A DNA stretch of 64,000 nucleotides from Caballeronia terrestris (lineage in GTDB: Bacteria > Pseudomonadota > Gammaproteobacteria > Burkholderiales > Burkholderiaceae), in contig NZ_FCOL02000010.1 of NCBI RefSeq assembly GCF_001544515.1, positions 62,001 through 126,000 on the forward strand, given 5' to 3'. The notes beneath the pieces are model-generated. The model did not search any database and was not told where the DNA came from. It saw only the letters and a program-made list of their open reading frames with translations. The position numbers and the translations under genes were made by a program. Positions 51,993-61,826 of this stretch are shown here, piece after piece. Numbering within the stretch: position 1 is the stretch's first letter; every line of letters begins with the position of its first letter.

Positions 51993-54518
51993 CTACGCCG
52001 GCAGCCGGATCAAACTCGCGTCCTTGCGAATCAGGTTCGACGCAGCCAGCATCTGCTTGCATTGATGCGCGAGCAGCTTCAGATCGTGGACGGCATCGCT
52101 CGGCATCTTCTCGGCGCGTTCGGCTGCGACGACCATCGCATCGAGATCGCGCCGCAGTAGCTTCACCTGCTCGCCGTGATCGTCGGGCGGCGCGACGCCT
52201 GCCTGCGCCTGCGCCAGATTCTCCCGGACGACGCCGAGCCCCCGCTGCACCGGATCGTTTGCAAAGCCCTCGACGTTCGCGAGCGATTGCAACAGCGGCG
52301 CGGCCGCCGTGATCTGCGACGCGAGGACGTGACTCTGCACGAGCAGATCGTTGAGTTCCGCGACGAACTTCTGCTGCGCCTTCGGCTCGAGCATCATCCG
52401 CTGGAACGCCTGCCCGAGATTCGCGAACGCGATATGCACGTTCTTGCGCGCGAAGCGGTAGCGGTAATCGCGATCGAGCGCCGTCGCCGCGACCGTCGCC
52501 GCCGCCGATGCCCCCGCGCCCGTCGCAGCAGCCGTGCTTTCCCCGACGCTCACCGATGACAGTTTTGCCGCCGTGGCATTGGCCGTTCTCATCGCGGGCG
52601 TTTCCTGGGCGGCCGCAGCGCTTTCCGCAACTCGCGGCGGCGCGGCGACGGCGACGTCGCCCGCCTGGCCCTCGGGCGCAGCAAGAACGGCCGCGCCCGC
52701 ATTGCTGTCCGCGAAGACGGCGGCGCCCGATTGCGTTTCGGCAAGCGCCTGCGCGGCCCGTCCGACGCCCGCCTCAGCTTTCTCGCCACGCCCACCCGAC
52801 GGCTTCGCATTCCACCACCAGCTTGCTTCGAGATAGCTGCGCATCGCGGCGATCATGTCGTTGACGAGTTTGCCCATCAGCCGGTATTCCCAGTACGGAA
52901 ACAGATGGCTAGCCGCAATCGCGAGTGCAGACCCGACGACCGTATCGATCGCCCGCTCGCCGATCAGGCTCAAGCTTCCCGGCGCGAGCAAGTGGAACAT
53001 CAAGAGCACGAACGCCGACGTGAACACGACGCTCGCCGTGTAGTTGAAGAGCAGCAGGCTGTAGCTCATCACCATCGACGCGAACATGACGATCAGGAGC
53101 AGATGCGGCTCCTTCACGAGCAAAATGAGCGCGACGCTCGCCGCGCAGCCGATCGCCGTGCCGATGATCCGCTGCGTGTTGCGCTGCTTGGTGAGCGAAT
53201 AGCCCGGCTTCAGGATGATCACGGTCGTCATCACGATCCAATAGGCGTTGGTGAGCGGCAAAATACGCCCAAGCCAATAGCCCGCGCCGACTGCGATCGT
53301 CACGCGCAGCGCGTGCCGGAAGCTGGGCGACGCCATCGTCAGGTTCGAGAAGATCTGCATGAACGGCACGCGGCGGCTCGAAATGAAACGCGAGATCGCG
53401 TGGTCGATCTTCATCTCGGTTTCCGTCACGTCGACGTCGCTGCGAGTGTGGCGGCGCATCCTGTCGATGAGGCGCGTCGCGCTCCAGAGGCGCCGGAACA
53501 CGGCCGCGACCGCCGCGTAGGCTTCCGGATTCTTGTCGGGAAGGGCGTGCTTGCGCATCAGTTCGAGCTCGTATTCGATCGCGCGCAGTTCCGCTTTAAC
53601 GCTAATCCGCGAGCGCGCGGGCTGGTTCTGCAGCACGGCGAGGCCGATTTCCTCGAGATCGACGGCGGCCTTGCGCATCAGATCGCGATAGAAGATCAGC
53701 AGGTCAGAGCCGCCGAACGTGTTGCGCACGAGCGGGTAATCGGTATGCGCGCCGACGAAAAACTCGTGCAGATCGACCACATTGACGAACAGGTTGAATA
53801 GCTTCGCGCGCCGGGGCTGGAGCTTGCCCTTCTGCAGCTTCGGCAGGTTGCGCAAAACGATGTCGCGCGCGGCGTCCTGCCGCTCGACCGCCGCGATCTG
53901 CTTTTCAATCAGCTTTCGATAACACTCGTCGAGATCGGCGTCGGGATCGTAGAAATCCGCGCGCGCCATCAGGTATTCCGCGCAACTGAAAATGCTCTCA
54001 GCAAGCGCCTGCTGCTCGATCCGGTACACCTGCCAGTGGCTGATCAGCGTCGCCCAGTAGGTGTACCAGAGGCCGCCGAGCAGAATCCACGACGCGTTGA
54101 CGAGCGCCTGCATCGGCGTGAAGTGCTCTTCCAGCGTCACGATCATCATGAAGAGCGTCGCGAAGCTGATCTGCGGCCAGCGGTTGCCGTAGACGACCAC
54201 GAGCGACAGCACGAACGTGAGCGAAAGCACCGTGATCCAGAGCGCGAGCACGTGGGCCGTGGCGATGCCGGTCGCAAGGGCGGCGACGAAACCGATCACC
54301 GTGCACGCCAGCATCTCGTTGTGCTTGTACTTGAGCGGGCCGGGCATGTCGACGACGCACGCGCCGAGCGCGCCCGTCGCGATCGTGAAGCCGAGTTCGC
54401 GATTGTGAAACACGGTCAGCATCAGGACGGCCGGAAGCGAAACGCCGAAGGCAATGCGCAAGCCGCCGAAAAAGTACTGGCTGTAGATGAATTTCCTGAT
54501 TTCGATCGAGTAGGGCAT
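51993..54518 (-). CDS. FUSC/YccS-family membrane transporter
   Basis: This 841-residue protein has two membrane blocks, near 15-165 (from GLRIAFGVSLPAVLMLTVFH) and near 390-545 (HALRVTIAVGAGYWLGRILP; LTNAYWIVMTTVIILKPGYS), each followed by a soluble region. This is the duplicated FUSC layout of YccS/YhfK, relatives of aromatic-acid efflux protein AaeB. The start is at 54518 (MPYSIEIRKFIYSQYFFGGL); a 52-codon upstream extension is rejected. Residues about 570-685 are an alanine-rich, low-complexity insert before the final helical part (NVHIAFANLGQAFQRMM). Substrate unknown. It is divergent from recC. Confidence 0.88.
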   Translation of the reverse strand: MPYSIEIRKFIYSQYFFGGLRIAFGVSLPAVLMLTVFHNRELGFTIATGALGACVVDMPGPLKYKHNEMLACTVIGFVAALATGIATAHVLALWITVLSLTFVLSLVVVYGNRWPQISFATLFMMIVTLEEHFTPMQALVNASWILLGGLWYTYWATLISHWQVYRIEQQALAESIFSCAEYLMARADFYDPDADLDECYRKLIEKQIAAVERQDAARDIVLRNLPKLQKGKLQPRRAKLFNLFVNVVDLHEFFVGAHTDYPLVRNTFGGSDLLIFYRDLMRKAAVDLEEIGLAVLQNQPARSRISVKAELRAIEYELELMRKHALPDKNPEAYAAVAAVFRRLWSATRLIDRMRRHTRSDVDVTETEMKIDHAISRFISSRRVPFMQIFSNLTMASPSFRHALRVTIAVGAGYWLGRILPLTNAYWIVMTTVIILKPGYSLTKQRNTQRIIGTAIGCAASVALILLVKEPHLLLIVMFASMVMSYSLLLFNYTASVVFTSAFVLLMFHLLAPGSLSLIGERAIDTVVGSALAIAASHLFPYWEYRLMGKLVNDMIAAMRSYLEASWWWNAKPSGGRGEKAEAGVGRAAQALAETQSGAAVFADSNAGAAVLAAPEGQAGDVAVAAPPRVAESAAAAQETPAMRTANATAAKLSSVSVGESTAAATGAGASAAATVAATALDRDYRYRFARKNVHIAFANLGQAFQRMMLEPKAQQKFVAELNDLLVQSHVLASQITAAAPLLQSLANVEGFANDPVQRGLGVVRENLAQAQAGVAPPDDHGEQVKLLRRDLDAMVVAAERAEKMPSDAVHDLKLLAHQCKQMLAASNLIRKDASLIRLPA

Positions 54519-54729
54519 CGACTTCCTGTTTGCTGCTTTTTCGTGTAGCGGGGACTTCCGGCGCCCGACTCGCCCAAAAGTGGCTTCGAGTCTAACGCAA
54601 CCGGAGACGGTTCTGACCTCGTCCGATCGGACAGGTTCTGCGCGCGTTCGGCCTTTGTTATGCTGTCGGATCAATTCGGAAACGTCCGATTCAACGCCGC
54701 AATCTCATTGCAATCCCGCCCCAGGCTCC

Positions 54730-57700
54730 ATGCTCGAACTGTTCTATTCGAATCGCCACGAAACGCTGTCGCAGGCGCTTTTCGACGACCTCGCCGCGTT
54801 CTCGATGCAAAACGGCGATCCGTTCGCGAGCCAGCCCGTGATCGTGCCGAGCGCGGCCCTGCGGCGGCGGCTCGAGCTCGACATGGCCGAGCGCTTCGGC
54901 ATCTGCGCGAACGTGGAGTTCGGCTATCTCGCGCAGTGGCTCTGGGCGCAGATCGGGCGCGTGATGACCGTGCCCGTGCATTCTCCGTTCGCGCCGGACC
55001 GGCTCGCGTGGCGTTGTTACCGGCTGCTGTCGGAGCCGTCGTCGGGGGCGTTTTTCGAGGACAACGCGCGGCTCGCGTCCTATCTAAGCGCCGCCGACGA
55101 TTCAATGCGCTACGAGCTCGCGCGCCCTATCGCGACGGTCTTCGACCACTATCTGACGTATCGCCCCGAGTGGCTCACGCAGTGGCAACAAGGCGGCTCG
55201 ATCCTGGCGACGCCTGGCGCGGGGGAAATCGATCTGCGCGGGCCGCGTCTGCAAGGCGCGAGCGAAATTCAGCGCGAGGACGAGCGCTGGCAGGCCGCGC
55301 TGTGGCGCGCGTTGCTGGCCGACCTGGCCGCCGGCGCCGACGAAACCGGGTACGACCCGACGCCGCCCGCGTACCGCTTTCTCGCGGAATCGTCGAAGCT
55401 CGATCTCGATGCCGTAATGCGCGCCGAGTGGCCCGAGCGCATCAGCGTGTTCGCGCTGCCGACCATGCCGCCGCTGCACATCGCGCTCTTGCGCGAGCTG
55501 TCGCGCTGGATCGACGTGCGCATCTACGCGATCAATCCGTGTCAGGAGTTCTGGTTCGACATCGTGAGCGTCGCGCGCGTCGAGCAACTGGAGATGAAGG
55601 GCGAACTCGACTATCAGGAGGTCGGCAATCCGCTGCTCGCCGAGTGGGGTCGGCAGACGCAGGCGCAACTGCACATGCTGCACGAGCTGACGGAAAGCGC
55701 GGCGTCGCGCGAGGCGAGCCACTTCGAGCCGAACCCGGCGCCGACGTGGCTCGCGCGCGTGCAGAACGCGATCCTCGAACTGAGCGAACTCGCCGATGAC
55801 GGCGGCATCGATGAAACGGGTATCGAGGTGCATGTCTGCCACAGTCTTTCGCGGCAGCTCGAAGTGCTGCACGACCGCCTCCTCGGCTGGTTTGATTCGA
55901 TCGAAGGGCTGGAGCCGTCGGACGTGCTGGTCGCGTTTCCGGATCTCGCGGCGGCCGGCCCGCTGATCGACGGCGTGTTCGGTACGGCGCCCGTGGGAGT
56001 CGCGAACGATCGGCGGCGCATTCCATACCGGATCACGGGCTTGCCGCCGTCGCAGGCGAACCCGGTCGCGCGCGTGCTGCTCGACTGGCTCGCGTTGCCG
56101 GAACGCAGCGTCGGCGCGCCGGATCTGATCGAATGGCTGCGCGTCGATGCGATCGCGGCGCGCTACGGCATCGATGCCGCCGCGCTCGAAACCGCGCAGG
56201 CGTGGCTCGCGGCGGCGGGCGCGCGGCGCGGCCTGACGCCGGCCGAAGTGTCGGCGGAACACGTGCCGAGCGCACGCCACACGTTCTCCGACGCCCTCAC
56301 GCGCCTCTTTCTCGGCTACGCGCTGCCCGACGGCGGCGCGCCCGTCGACGAGTGGCTGCCGGTCGAAGGCGCGAACGGCTCGGACGCGGAACTGCTCGGG
56401 CGTCTGACGCGTTTCATCGACGACATCGACGCCTTCGCCGAGCTCGTCTCCACGCCGCGCACGCCGCGCGCGTGGGGCGAACTGATGCTCGATTTGCTTG
56501 AACGCTTTTTCGACCCGGGCCTTGCGTTCAGCGATTCGATCGCGGACGTGCGCGGCACGCTCGACGCGCTGATCGTCGCGATGAGCGAAGGCGCGGGCGA
56601 AGCGGAAGTCGCGGCCGCCGTGCTGCGCACCGCGTTCACCGACGCCCTCGACGACCCCGCGCGCGGCGGCGTGCCGTGGGGCGGCGTGACGTTCTCGTCG
56701 CTCACGAGCTTGCGCGGGCTGCCGTATCGCGTCGTCTGCCTGCTCGGCATGGATGACGGCATGCTGCCGAGCCTCGCGCGCGCCGACGAATTCGACCTGA
56801 TGGCGAAGTTCGGCAAGCTCGGCGACCGCCAGCGCCGCGACGACGAGCGCAATCTCTTCCTCGACCTGCTGCTCTCCGCGCGCGACCGGCTGCTGATCGC
56901 GTACACCGGCCGAAGCATCCGCGACAACGCCGCGCTCCCGCCCGCCGCGCTGATCGACGAATTGCTCGACTATCTGGCCGAATCGGCGGCGGGCGCGCAT
57001 GCCTCGCCGGGCGAGGTGGCCGGGCAGCGCGCGCGCTTCGTCTTCGAGCATCCGTTGCAGCCGTTCGCGCCCGAGTACTTCGAGCCCGGCGCGCCGCTTT
57101 TCACGTACGAGCCGGAGCGCGCCGAACTCGCGCGCACGCTGGCGCTCGGCCGCCCGGAACCGGCGGTGACGTTCTTCGCCGAGCCGCTCCCCGCCGAGGA
57201 CGGAACGGAAGCCGTCGCCTTCGACGATTTCGTGCGCTTCTGGCGGCATCCGGCGCGCGCGCTTTTGCGCGACCGGCTGGGCATCGCGCTCTTCGACGCC
57301 GAAAGCGAACTCGGCGACACCGAGCCGTTCGAGCTCGACTTCAGCGGCCGCGATGCGGTCGCGGAGCGCGTGCTGCCAGCGCTCCTCGACATGACCGATG
57401 ATGACGAGAGCGCCGCGCGCGAGCGCGCGCGGCGCGTGGCAAGGGCGAGTCCCGAGATGCCGGGCGGCGCGACGGGCGGCGTCTGGCAATCGCAGGAACT
57501 GCACGCGCTGCATCACCTCGCGAACCGCGTGAGGACCGCGACGGAGGAGGGCACGACGCGCCTGCCGTTCACGCTCGACATCGCGCCGCGCTGGCCCGAC
57601 ACGGCGGGCGTCGCGCTCTTCGGCGCGCATGACGAGGCGCTCGCCCGCGACGCAGCACAGTCTCTGCAACTGCACGGGACGCTGAACCTGCTGACGCCGC

Positions 57701-58140
57701 AAGGCCAGGTGATCTATCGATATGACGCGCCGCGCGCGCGCGATTACCTCTCGGCGTGGCTCGCGCATCTCGCCTACTGCGCGGCGCTGCCTGACGGCCC
57801 GCGCCGCACCGTGTGGCATGGACGCGGCGCGAAGTCGTCGAATTTCGAGCTGACACCCGTCGACGATCCCTTGAGCCATCTCGCCACGCTTGCCGCGCTT
57901 TATCGCGCGGGGCGCCGCATGCCGCTGCGTTTTTTCCCGAAGAGCGCGTGGCTCAAGGTGACCGAGGGCGACGCTAAGGCGGAGGGCGCGTGGCTGTCGG
58001 AGCGCACGCGCAGCGAATCCGACGATGCCGCGCTGCGCATCGCGTTTCGCGGCACGAGCCTCGCGCTCGACGAAACCTTCGCGACGCTCGCGAAACTCGT
58101 CTTCGAGCCGCTGATCCAGCATCTGCGGAGCGACGCATGA
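54730..58140 (+). CDS. recC: Exodeoxyribonuclease V gamma subunit
   Basis: RecC is the Chi-reading and scaffolding subunit of RecBCD, which processes double-strand breaks. From the ATG at 54730 (MLELFYSNRHETLSQALFDD) it has 1136 residues, close to the E. coli protein. It is a degenerate SF1 helicase without Walker A. Family marks are VIVPSAALRRRLELDMAERF, GICANVEFGYLAQWLW, FALPTMPPLHIALLRELSRW, GGVTFSSLTSLRGLPYRVVC then LLGMDDGMLP, and the C-terminal FFPKSAWLKVTEGD. A 50-codon upstream extension is not supported. It overlaps recB by 4 bases (ATGA). Confidence 0.96.
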   Translation: MLELFYSNRHETLSQALFDDLAAFSMQNGDPFASQPVIVPSAALRRRLELDMAERFGICANVEFGYLAQWLWAQIGRVMTVPVHSPFAPDRLAWRCYRLLSEPSSGAFFEDNARLASYLSAADDSMRYELARPIATVFDHYLTYRPEWLTQWQQGGSILATPGAGEIDLRGPRLQGASEIQREDERWQAALWRALLADLAAGADETGYDPTPPAYRFLAESSKLDLDAVMRAEWPERISVFALPTMPPLHIALLRELSRWIDVRIYAINPCQEFWFDIVSVARVEQLEMKGELDYQEVGNPLLAEWGRQTQAQLHMLHELTESAASREASHFEPNPAPTWLARVQNAILELSELADDGGIDETGIEVHVCHSLSRQLEVLHDRLLGWFDSIEGLEPSDVLVAFPDLAAAGPLIDGVFGTAPVGVANDRRRIPYRITGLPPSQANPVARVLLDWLALPERSVGAPDLIEWLRVDAIAARYGIDAAALETAQAWLAAAGARRGLTPAEVSAEHVPSARHTFSDALTRLFLGYALPDGGAPVDEWLPVEGANGSDAELLGRLTRFIDDIDAFAELVSTPRTPRAWGELMLDLLERFFDPGLAFSDSIADVRGTLDALIVAMSEGAGEAEVAAAVLRTAFTDALDDPARGGVPWGGVTFSSLTSLRGLPYRVVCLLGMDDGMLPSLARADEFDLMAKFGKLGDRQRRDDERNLFLDLLLSARDRLLIAYTGRSIRDNAALPPAALIDELLDYLAESAAGAHASPGEVAGQRARFVFEHPLQPFAPEYFEPGAPLFTYEPERAELARTLALGRPEPAVTFFAEPLPAEDGTEAVAFDDFVRFWRHPARALLRDRLGIALFDAESELGDTEPFELDFSGRDAVAERVLPALLDMTDDDESAARERARRVARASPEMPGGATGGVWQSQELHALHHLANRVRTATEEGTTRLPFTLDIAPRWPDTAGVALFGAHDEALARDAAQSLQLHGTLNLLTPQGQVIYRYDAPRARDYLSAWLAHLAYCAALPDGPRRTVWHGRGAKSSNFELTPVDDPLSHLATLAALYRAGRRMPLRFFPKSAWLKVTEGDAKAEGAWLSERTRSESDDAALRIAFRGTSLALDETFATLAKLVFEPLIQHLRSDA

Positions 58141-61100
58141 ACGACGCCCTGCATCTGAACGTGGAAGAACTCGACGTCTTTGCCTGCCCGCTCGACGGCG
58201 TGAACCAGATCGAGGCATCGGCGGGAACGGGGAAGACGTGGAACATCTGCGCGCTCTACGTGCGCCTCCTGCTCGAAAAGAAGCTCGCCGCCGACCAGAT
58301 CCTCGTCGTCACCTTCACGAAGGCCGCGACCGCCGAATTGCACGAGCGGATTCGCGCGCGTTTGGCCGAACTTGCGCACGCGATCGAGAACGGCGATGCT
58401 GCGGGCGATCCGTTCATCGAACGCCTTTTCGAGACGACGCTCGCCGAAGTGGATCACGACGAGGCGCTCAAACGCGTCCACATCGCGCTGCATACCTTCG
58501 ATCAGGCCGCGATCCACACGATCCACGCGTTCTGCCAGCGCGCGCTGCAGGAGGCGCCGTTCGCCGCCGCGATGCCGTTCGCGCTGGAGATGGAAGCCGA
58601 CGACAGCGCATTGCGCTTCGAACTCGCCGCCGATTTCTGGCGCGAGCGCGTCGAGCCGGCGGCAGCGCGCGAGCGCTCGTTCGCGTCGTGGCTGGTGGCG
58701 AAGGGCGCGGGACCGGGCTCGCTCGATGCGCAACTCGCGCGGCGCCTGAAGAAGCCGCTTGCGGCGCTGCGCTGGGGCGATCTGGACGCGGTGGCATTGG
58801 CGGACGCGCAAGCCATCTTCGATACCGCGTGCGCGCTGTGGCACGCGGAGCGCGACGGCATCGCAAATTTGCTGCTGGAAGCCGAGGCGAAGCTGAGCAA
58901 GACGACGCACAAGCGCGCGCTGATTGAAGCCGCGATCAAGGCGTGGGGCGAGTATTTCGCGAACGCCGACTGCTACGCGCCGCCGCCTCAAGAGGCGCTC
59001 AAGCTCACCGCGACGGCGCTCAAGAAAGGCACGAAGGTCAAGCACGAGCCGCCAGAGCACGCGTTCTTCGATCACGCCGATTCGCTCGCCGCCGCCGCGC
59101 AGGCGGCCGAGGCGGCGCAGCGCGCATTGTGGCTCGACATCGTGCGCGAGTGGCTCGACTACGCACCGGAGGAGCTCGCGGCACGGAAGCGCACGCGGCG
59201 CGTCGTGTCGTTCAACGATCTGCTCTCGAACCTGTATCACGCGCTGACGAAGCACGCGTGGCTCGCGGATGCGTTGCGCGCGCGTTATCCGGCCGCGCTC
59301 ATCGACGAGTTCCAGGACACCGATCCGCTGCAATTCGCGATCTTCAACCGCGTGTTCGCGCCGGCCGGGCCGCTCTTTCTCGTCGGCGACCCCAAGCAGG
59401 CGATCTACAGCTTCCGCGCCGCCGATCTGCACACGTATCTGAAGGCGCGCGAGGCGGCATCGGCGCGCTACACGCTCGCGGTCAACCAGCGTTCGACGGC
59501 TCCGATCATCGATGCCTGCAACCGCGTGTTCAGCGCGAATCCGGCCGCCTTCATCCTGGGCGGCCTCGACTACCAGCCAGTGCGCGCAGGCACGCGCCAA
59601 CGTCCGCCGTTCATCGACAACACGCCGGCCGCGGCCTGGTCCGATACCGCCGACTTCTGCGTGTGGATGCTGCCGCAGGGCGACTCGGTGCTGACCAAGA
59701 ACCGTGCGCAACGCGACGCCGCCGAAGCATGCGCCGCCGAAATCGTGCGGCTTTTGCGCGGCGCGCAGAAAGGCGAGGTGACGATCGGCGACGAACCGCT
59801 TTCGCCCGGACGCATCGCCGTGCTCGTGCAGACGCACAGGCAGGGCAGCCTCGTGAAGCGCGTGCTCGCGGCGTGGGGCGTCGGCAGCGTGGAACTGGCG
59901 CAGGCCTCGGTGTTCGGCACGCTCGACGCCGAGCAGATCGAGCGCGTGCTCGCCGCCATCGATACGCCCGGCGACTTGCGGCGCCTGCGCGCGGCGCTTG
60001 CGACCGACTGGCTCGGGCTCGATGCCGCCGCGCTCTGGCGCCTCGAACACGCCGATTCCGCCGATGCCGCCAGCGAAGCGATGAGCTGGGTCGAGCGCTT
60101 TTCGCGCTATCGGACGCTGTGGCACGAACGCGGCTTCGCGGTGATGTGGCGAACGCTCGCGCGCGAGTTGCGCATCGCGGAACGGCTTGTCGCGGGCGTC
60201 GATGGCGAGCGCCGGCTGACCAACGTCAATCACCTCGCCGAGCTGTTGCAGGCACGCGGCGCGGCGCAGCCGGGCATCGCGCCGACGCTGCGCTGGCTCG
60301 CGGCCCAGCGCGCCGAGGAAGGCACCGCCGACGAAGCGCAGTTGCGCCTTGAATCGGATCGCAATCTCGTGCAGATCGTGACCGTGCACAAGTCGAAGGG
60401 GCTGGAGTATGCGGTCGTGTTCTGCCCGTTTCTCAACGACGGATCGTTGCGCGAGCCGCCGTCGTCGGGTCTGCCGGACGCGAAGGAATATCACGACGAC
60501 GCGGGCGATGCCGTGCTCCACTACGGCATCGACGAAGAGGCGGAGCAGCGCGCGAAGGCGAGCATGGCGCGCGAGGCGGCGGCGGAGCGCGCGCGGCTCG
60601 TCTACGTGGCGCTCACGCGCGCGGTGTATCGCTGCTACGTGGTCGGCGGCGTCTATCTCGTCGGCAAGAATTCGACGAAGGAGGCGCGGCGCAGCGTGCT
60701 GAACTGGCTCGTCGCGGGGAAGGGGCACGAGTTCGGCGCGTGGCTCGCCGAGCCGCCCGCAGAAACGGAGGTGCTCGCCGGCTGGCAGGCGCTCGCGGCG
60801 CAATCGAACGGATCGATCACGCTGGAACCGCTGCCCGTGATCGAAGCGCGCGAGCCGCTCGTGAACCCGCGCGGCTCGGAACACGCACTCGCTGCGCGCG
60901 CGAGCCGGCGTTTGCTGCGCGACCGCTGGCGGATGGCGAGCTTTAGTTCGCTGATCGCGGCGGGCGCGCGCGACGAGTCGAACCAGCCGCAGCCCGCCGA
61001 CGCGCGTCCCGATCACGACGAATTCGTCGATGCGATCGACGCGCTGCAAGCGGGCGCCACGCCGCCGCGCGAAAAAGCGGTCCTCGCCGATGACGACATT

Positions 61101-61826
61101 CTTGCGTTTCCTCGCGGTCCGGCGGCGGGCGAATGTCTGCATCGGATGTACGAGCTCGCGGATTTCACCGCGCCCGAGACGTGGCCGAAGGCGATCGACC
61201 GCGCGCTGCGCGAGCACCCCACTCCTGCGCCCGAAGCCATCGCGCGCCACTTGCCGTCGATGATGTTGCGCCTCGTCGCCGACACCGTCGCGACCGAACT
61301 CGTCCCCGGCATGCGGCTTGCATCGATCGGGCCGAAGCGCCGCATGAACGAGCTGGAGTTCCTGTTTCCGGCGCAGGCGCTCGATTTCGCGGCGCTGCGG
61401 CGTCTGCTCGCCGCGCACGGTTTTCCTGACGTCGCGCTCGAAGCGGGCACGTTGCGCGGCTTCGTCAAAGGATTCATCGACATGATCGTCGAACACGACG
61501 GGCGCTTCTGGATCATCGACTGGAAGTCGAATCACCTGGGCGATACCCCCGCCGACTACGACGCCGCCTCGCTCGACGAAGCGATGGCGTCGCACGCTTA
61601 TCACTTGCAGGCGCTGTTTTACGTGGTGGCGCTGCATCGATACTTGCGCTCGCGGCTCGCCGGCTACGCGTACCAGACGCACATCGGCGGCTATTTGTAT
61701 CTTTTCGTGCGCGGCGTGCGGCCCGGCTGGCTCGACGGCACGCGCGCGGCGGGCGTGCACGCTGCGCTCCCGGGGCGCGAACTCGTCGAGGCGCTCGACC
61801 GGTTGATGTCGGGAGGGACGGCATGA
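58137..61826 (+). CDS. recB: Exodeoxyribonuclease V beta subunit, helicase-nuclease
   Basis: RecB is the 3'-5' helicase and the nuclease of RecBCD, and loads RecA after Chi. It has 1229 residues, similar to E. coli. Walker A is ASAGTGKTWN at about 27-36, followed by QILVVTFTKAATAELHERIR (motif Ia). Helicase motif II is in ALIDEFQDTDPLQFAIF near 385-401, and LFLVGDPKQAIYSFRAAD is motif III. Motif V is QIVTVHKSKGLEYAVVF, and motif VI RLVYVALTRAVYRC. The C-terminal nuclease site is RFWIIDWKSNHLGD near residue 1123 (D-x-K). It overlaps recC and recD by 4 bases each. Confidence 0.97.
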   Translation: MNDALHLNVEELDVFACPLDGVNQIEASAGTGKTWNICALYVRLLLEKKLAADQILVVTFTKAATAELHERIRARLAELAHAIENGDAAGDPFIERLFETTLAEVDHDEALKRVHIALHTFDQAAIHTIHAFCQRALQEAPFAAAMPFALEMEADDSALRFELAADFWRERVEPAAARERSFASWLVAKGAGPGSLDAQLARRLKKPLAALRWGDLDAVALADAQAIFDTACALWHAERDGIANLLLEAEAKLSKTTHKRALIEAAIKAWGEYFANADCYAPPPQEALKLTATALKKGTKVKHEPPEHAFFDHADSLAAAAQAAEAAQRALWLDIVREWLDYAPEELAARKRTRRVVSFNDLLSNLYHALTKHAWLADALRARYPAALIDEFQDTDPLQFAIFNRVFAPAGPLFLVGDPKQAIYSFRAADLHTYLKAREAASARYTLAVNQRSTAPIIDACNRVFSANPAAFILGGLDYQPVRAGTRQRPPFIDNTPAAAWSDTADFCVWMLPQGDSVLTKNRAQRDAAEACAAEIVRLLRGAQKGEVTIGDEPLSPGRIAVLVQTHRQGSLVKRVLAAWGVGSVELAQASVFGTLDAEQIERVLAAIDTPGDLRRLRAALATDWLGLDAAALWRLEHADSADAASEAMSWVERFSRYRTLWHERGFAVMWRTLARELRIAERLVAGVDGERRLTNVNHLAELLQARGAAQPGIAPTLRWLAAQRAEEGTADEAQLRLESDRNLVQIVTVHKSKGLEYAVVFCPFLNDGSLREPPSSGLPDAKEYHDDAGDAVLHYGIDEEAEQRAKASMAREAAAERARLVYVALTRAVYRCYVVGGVYLVGKNSTKEARRSVLNWLVAGKGHEFGAWLAEPPAETEVLAGWQALAAQSNGSITLEPLPVIEAREPLVNPRGSEHALAARASRRLLRDRWRMASFSSLIAAGARDESNQPQPADARPDHDEFVDAIDALQAGATPPREKAVLADDDILAFPRGPAAGECLHRMYELADFTAPETWPKAIDRALREHPTPAPEAIARHLPSMMLRLVADTVATELVPGMRLASIGPKRRMNELEFLFPAQALDFAALRRLLAAHGFPDVALEAGTLRGFVKGFIDMIVEHDGRFWIIDWKSNHLGDTPADYDAASLDEAMASHAYHLQALFYVVALHRYLRSRLAGYAYQTHIGGYLYLFVRGVRPGWLDGTRAAGVHAALPGRELVEALDRLMSGGTA

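Noticed and set aside
57900..61760. Long open frame antisense to recC and recB
   Set aside because: It spans the recC/recB junction and has no motif; the sense genes carry complete helicase and nuclease motifs.
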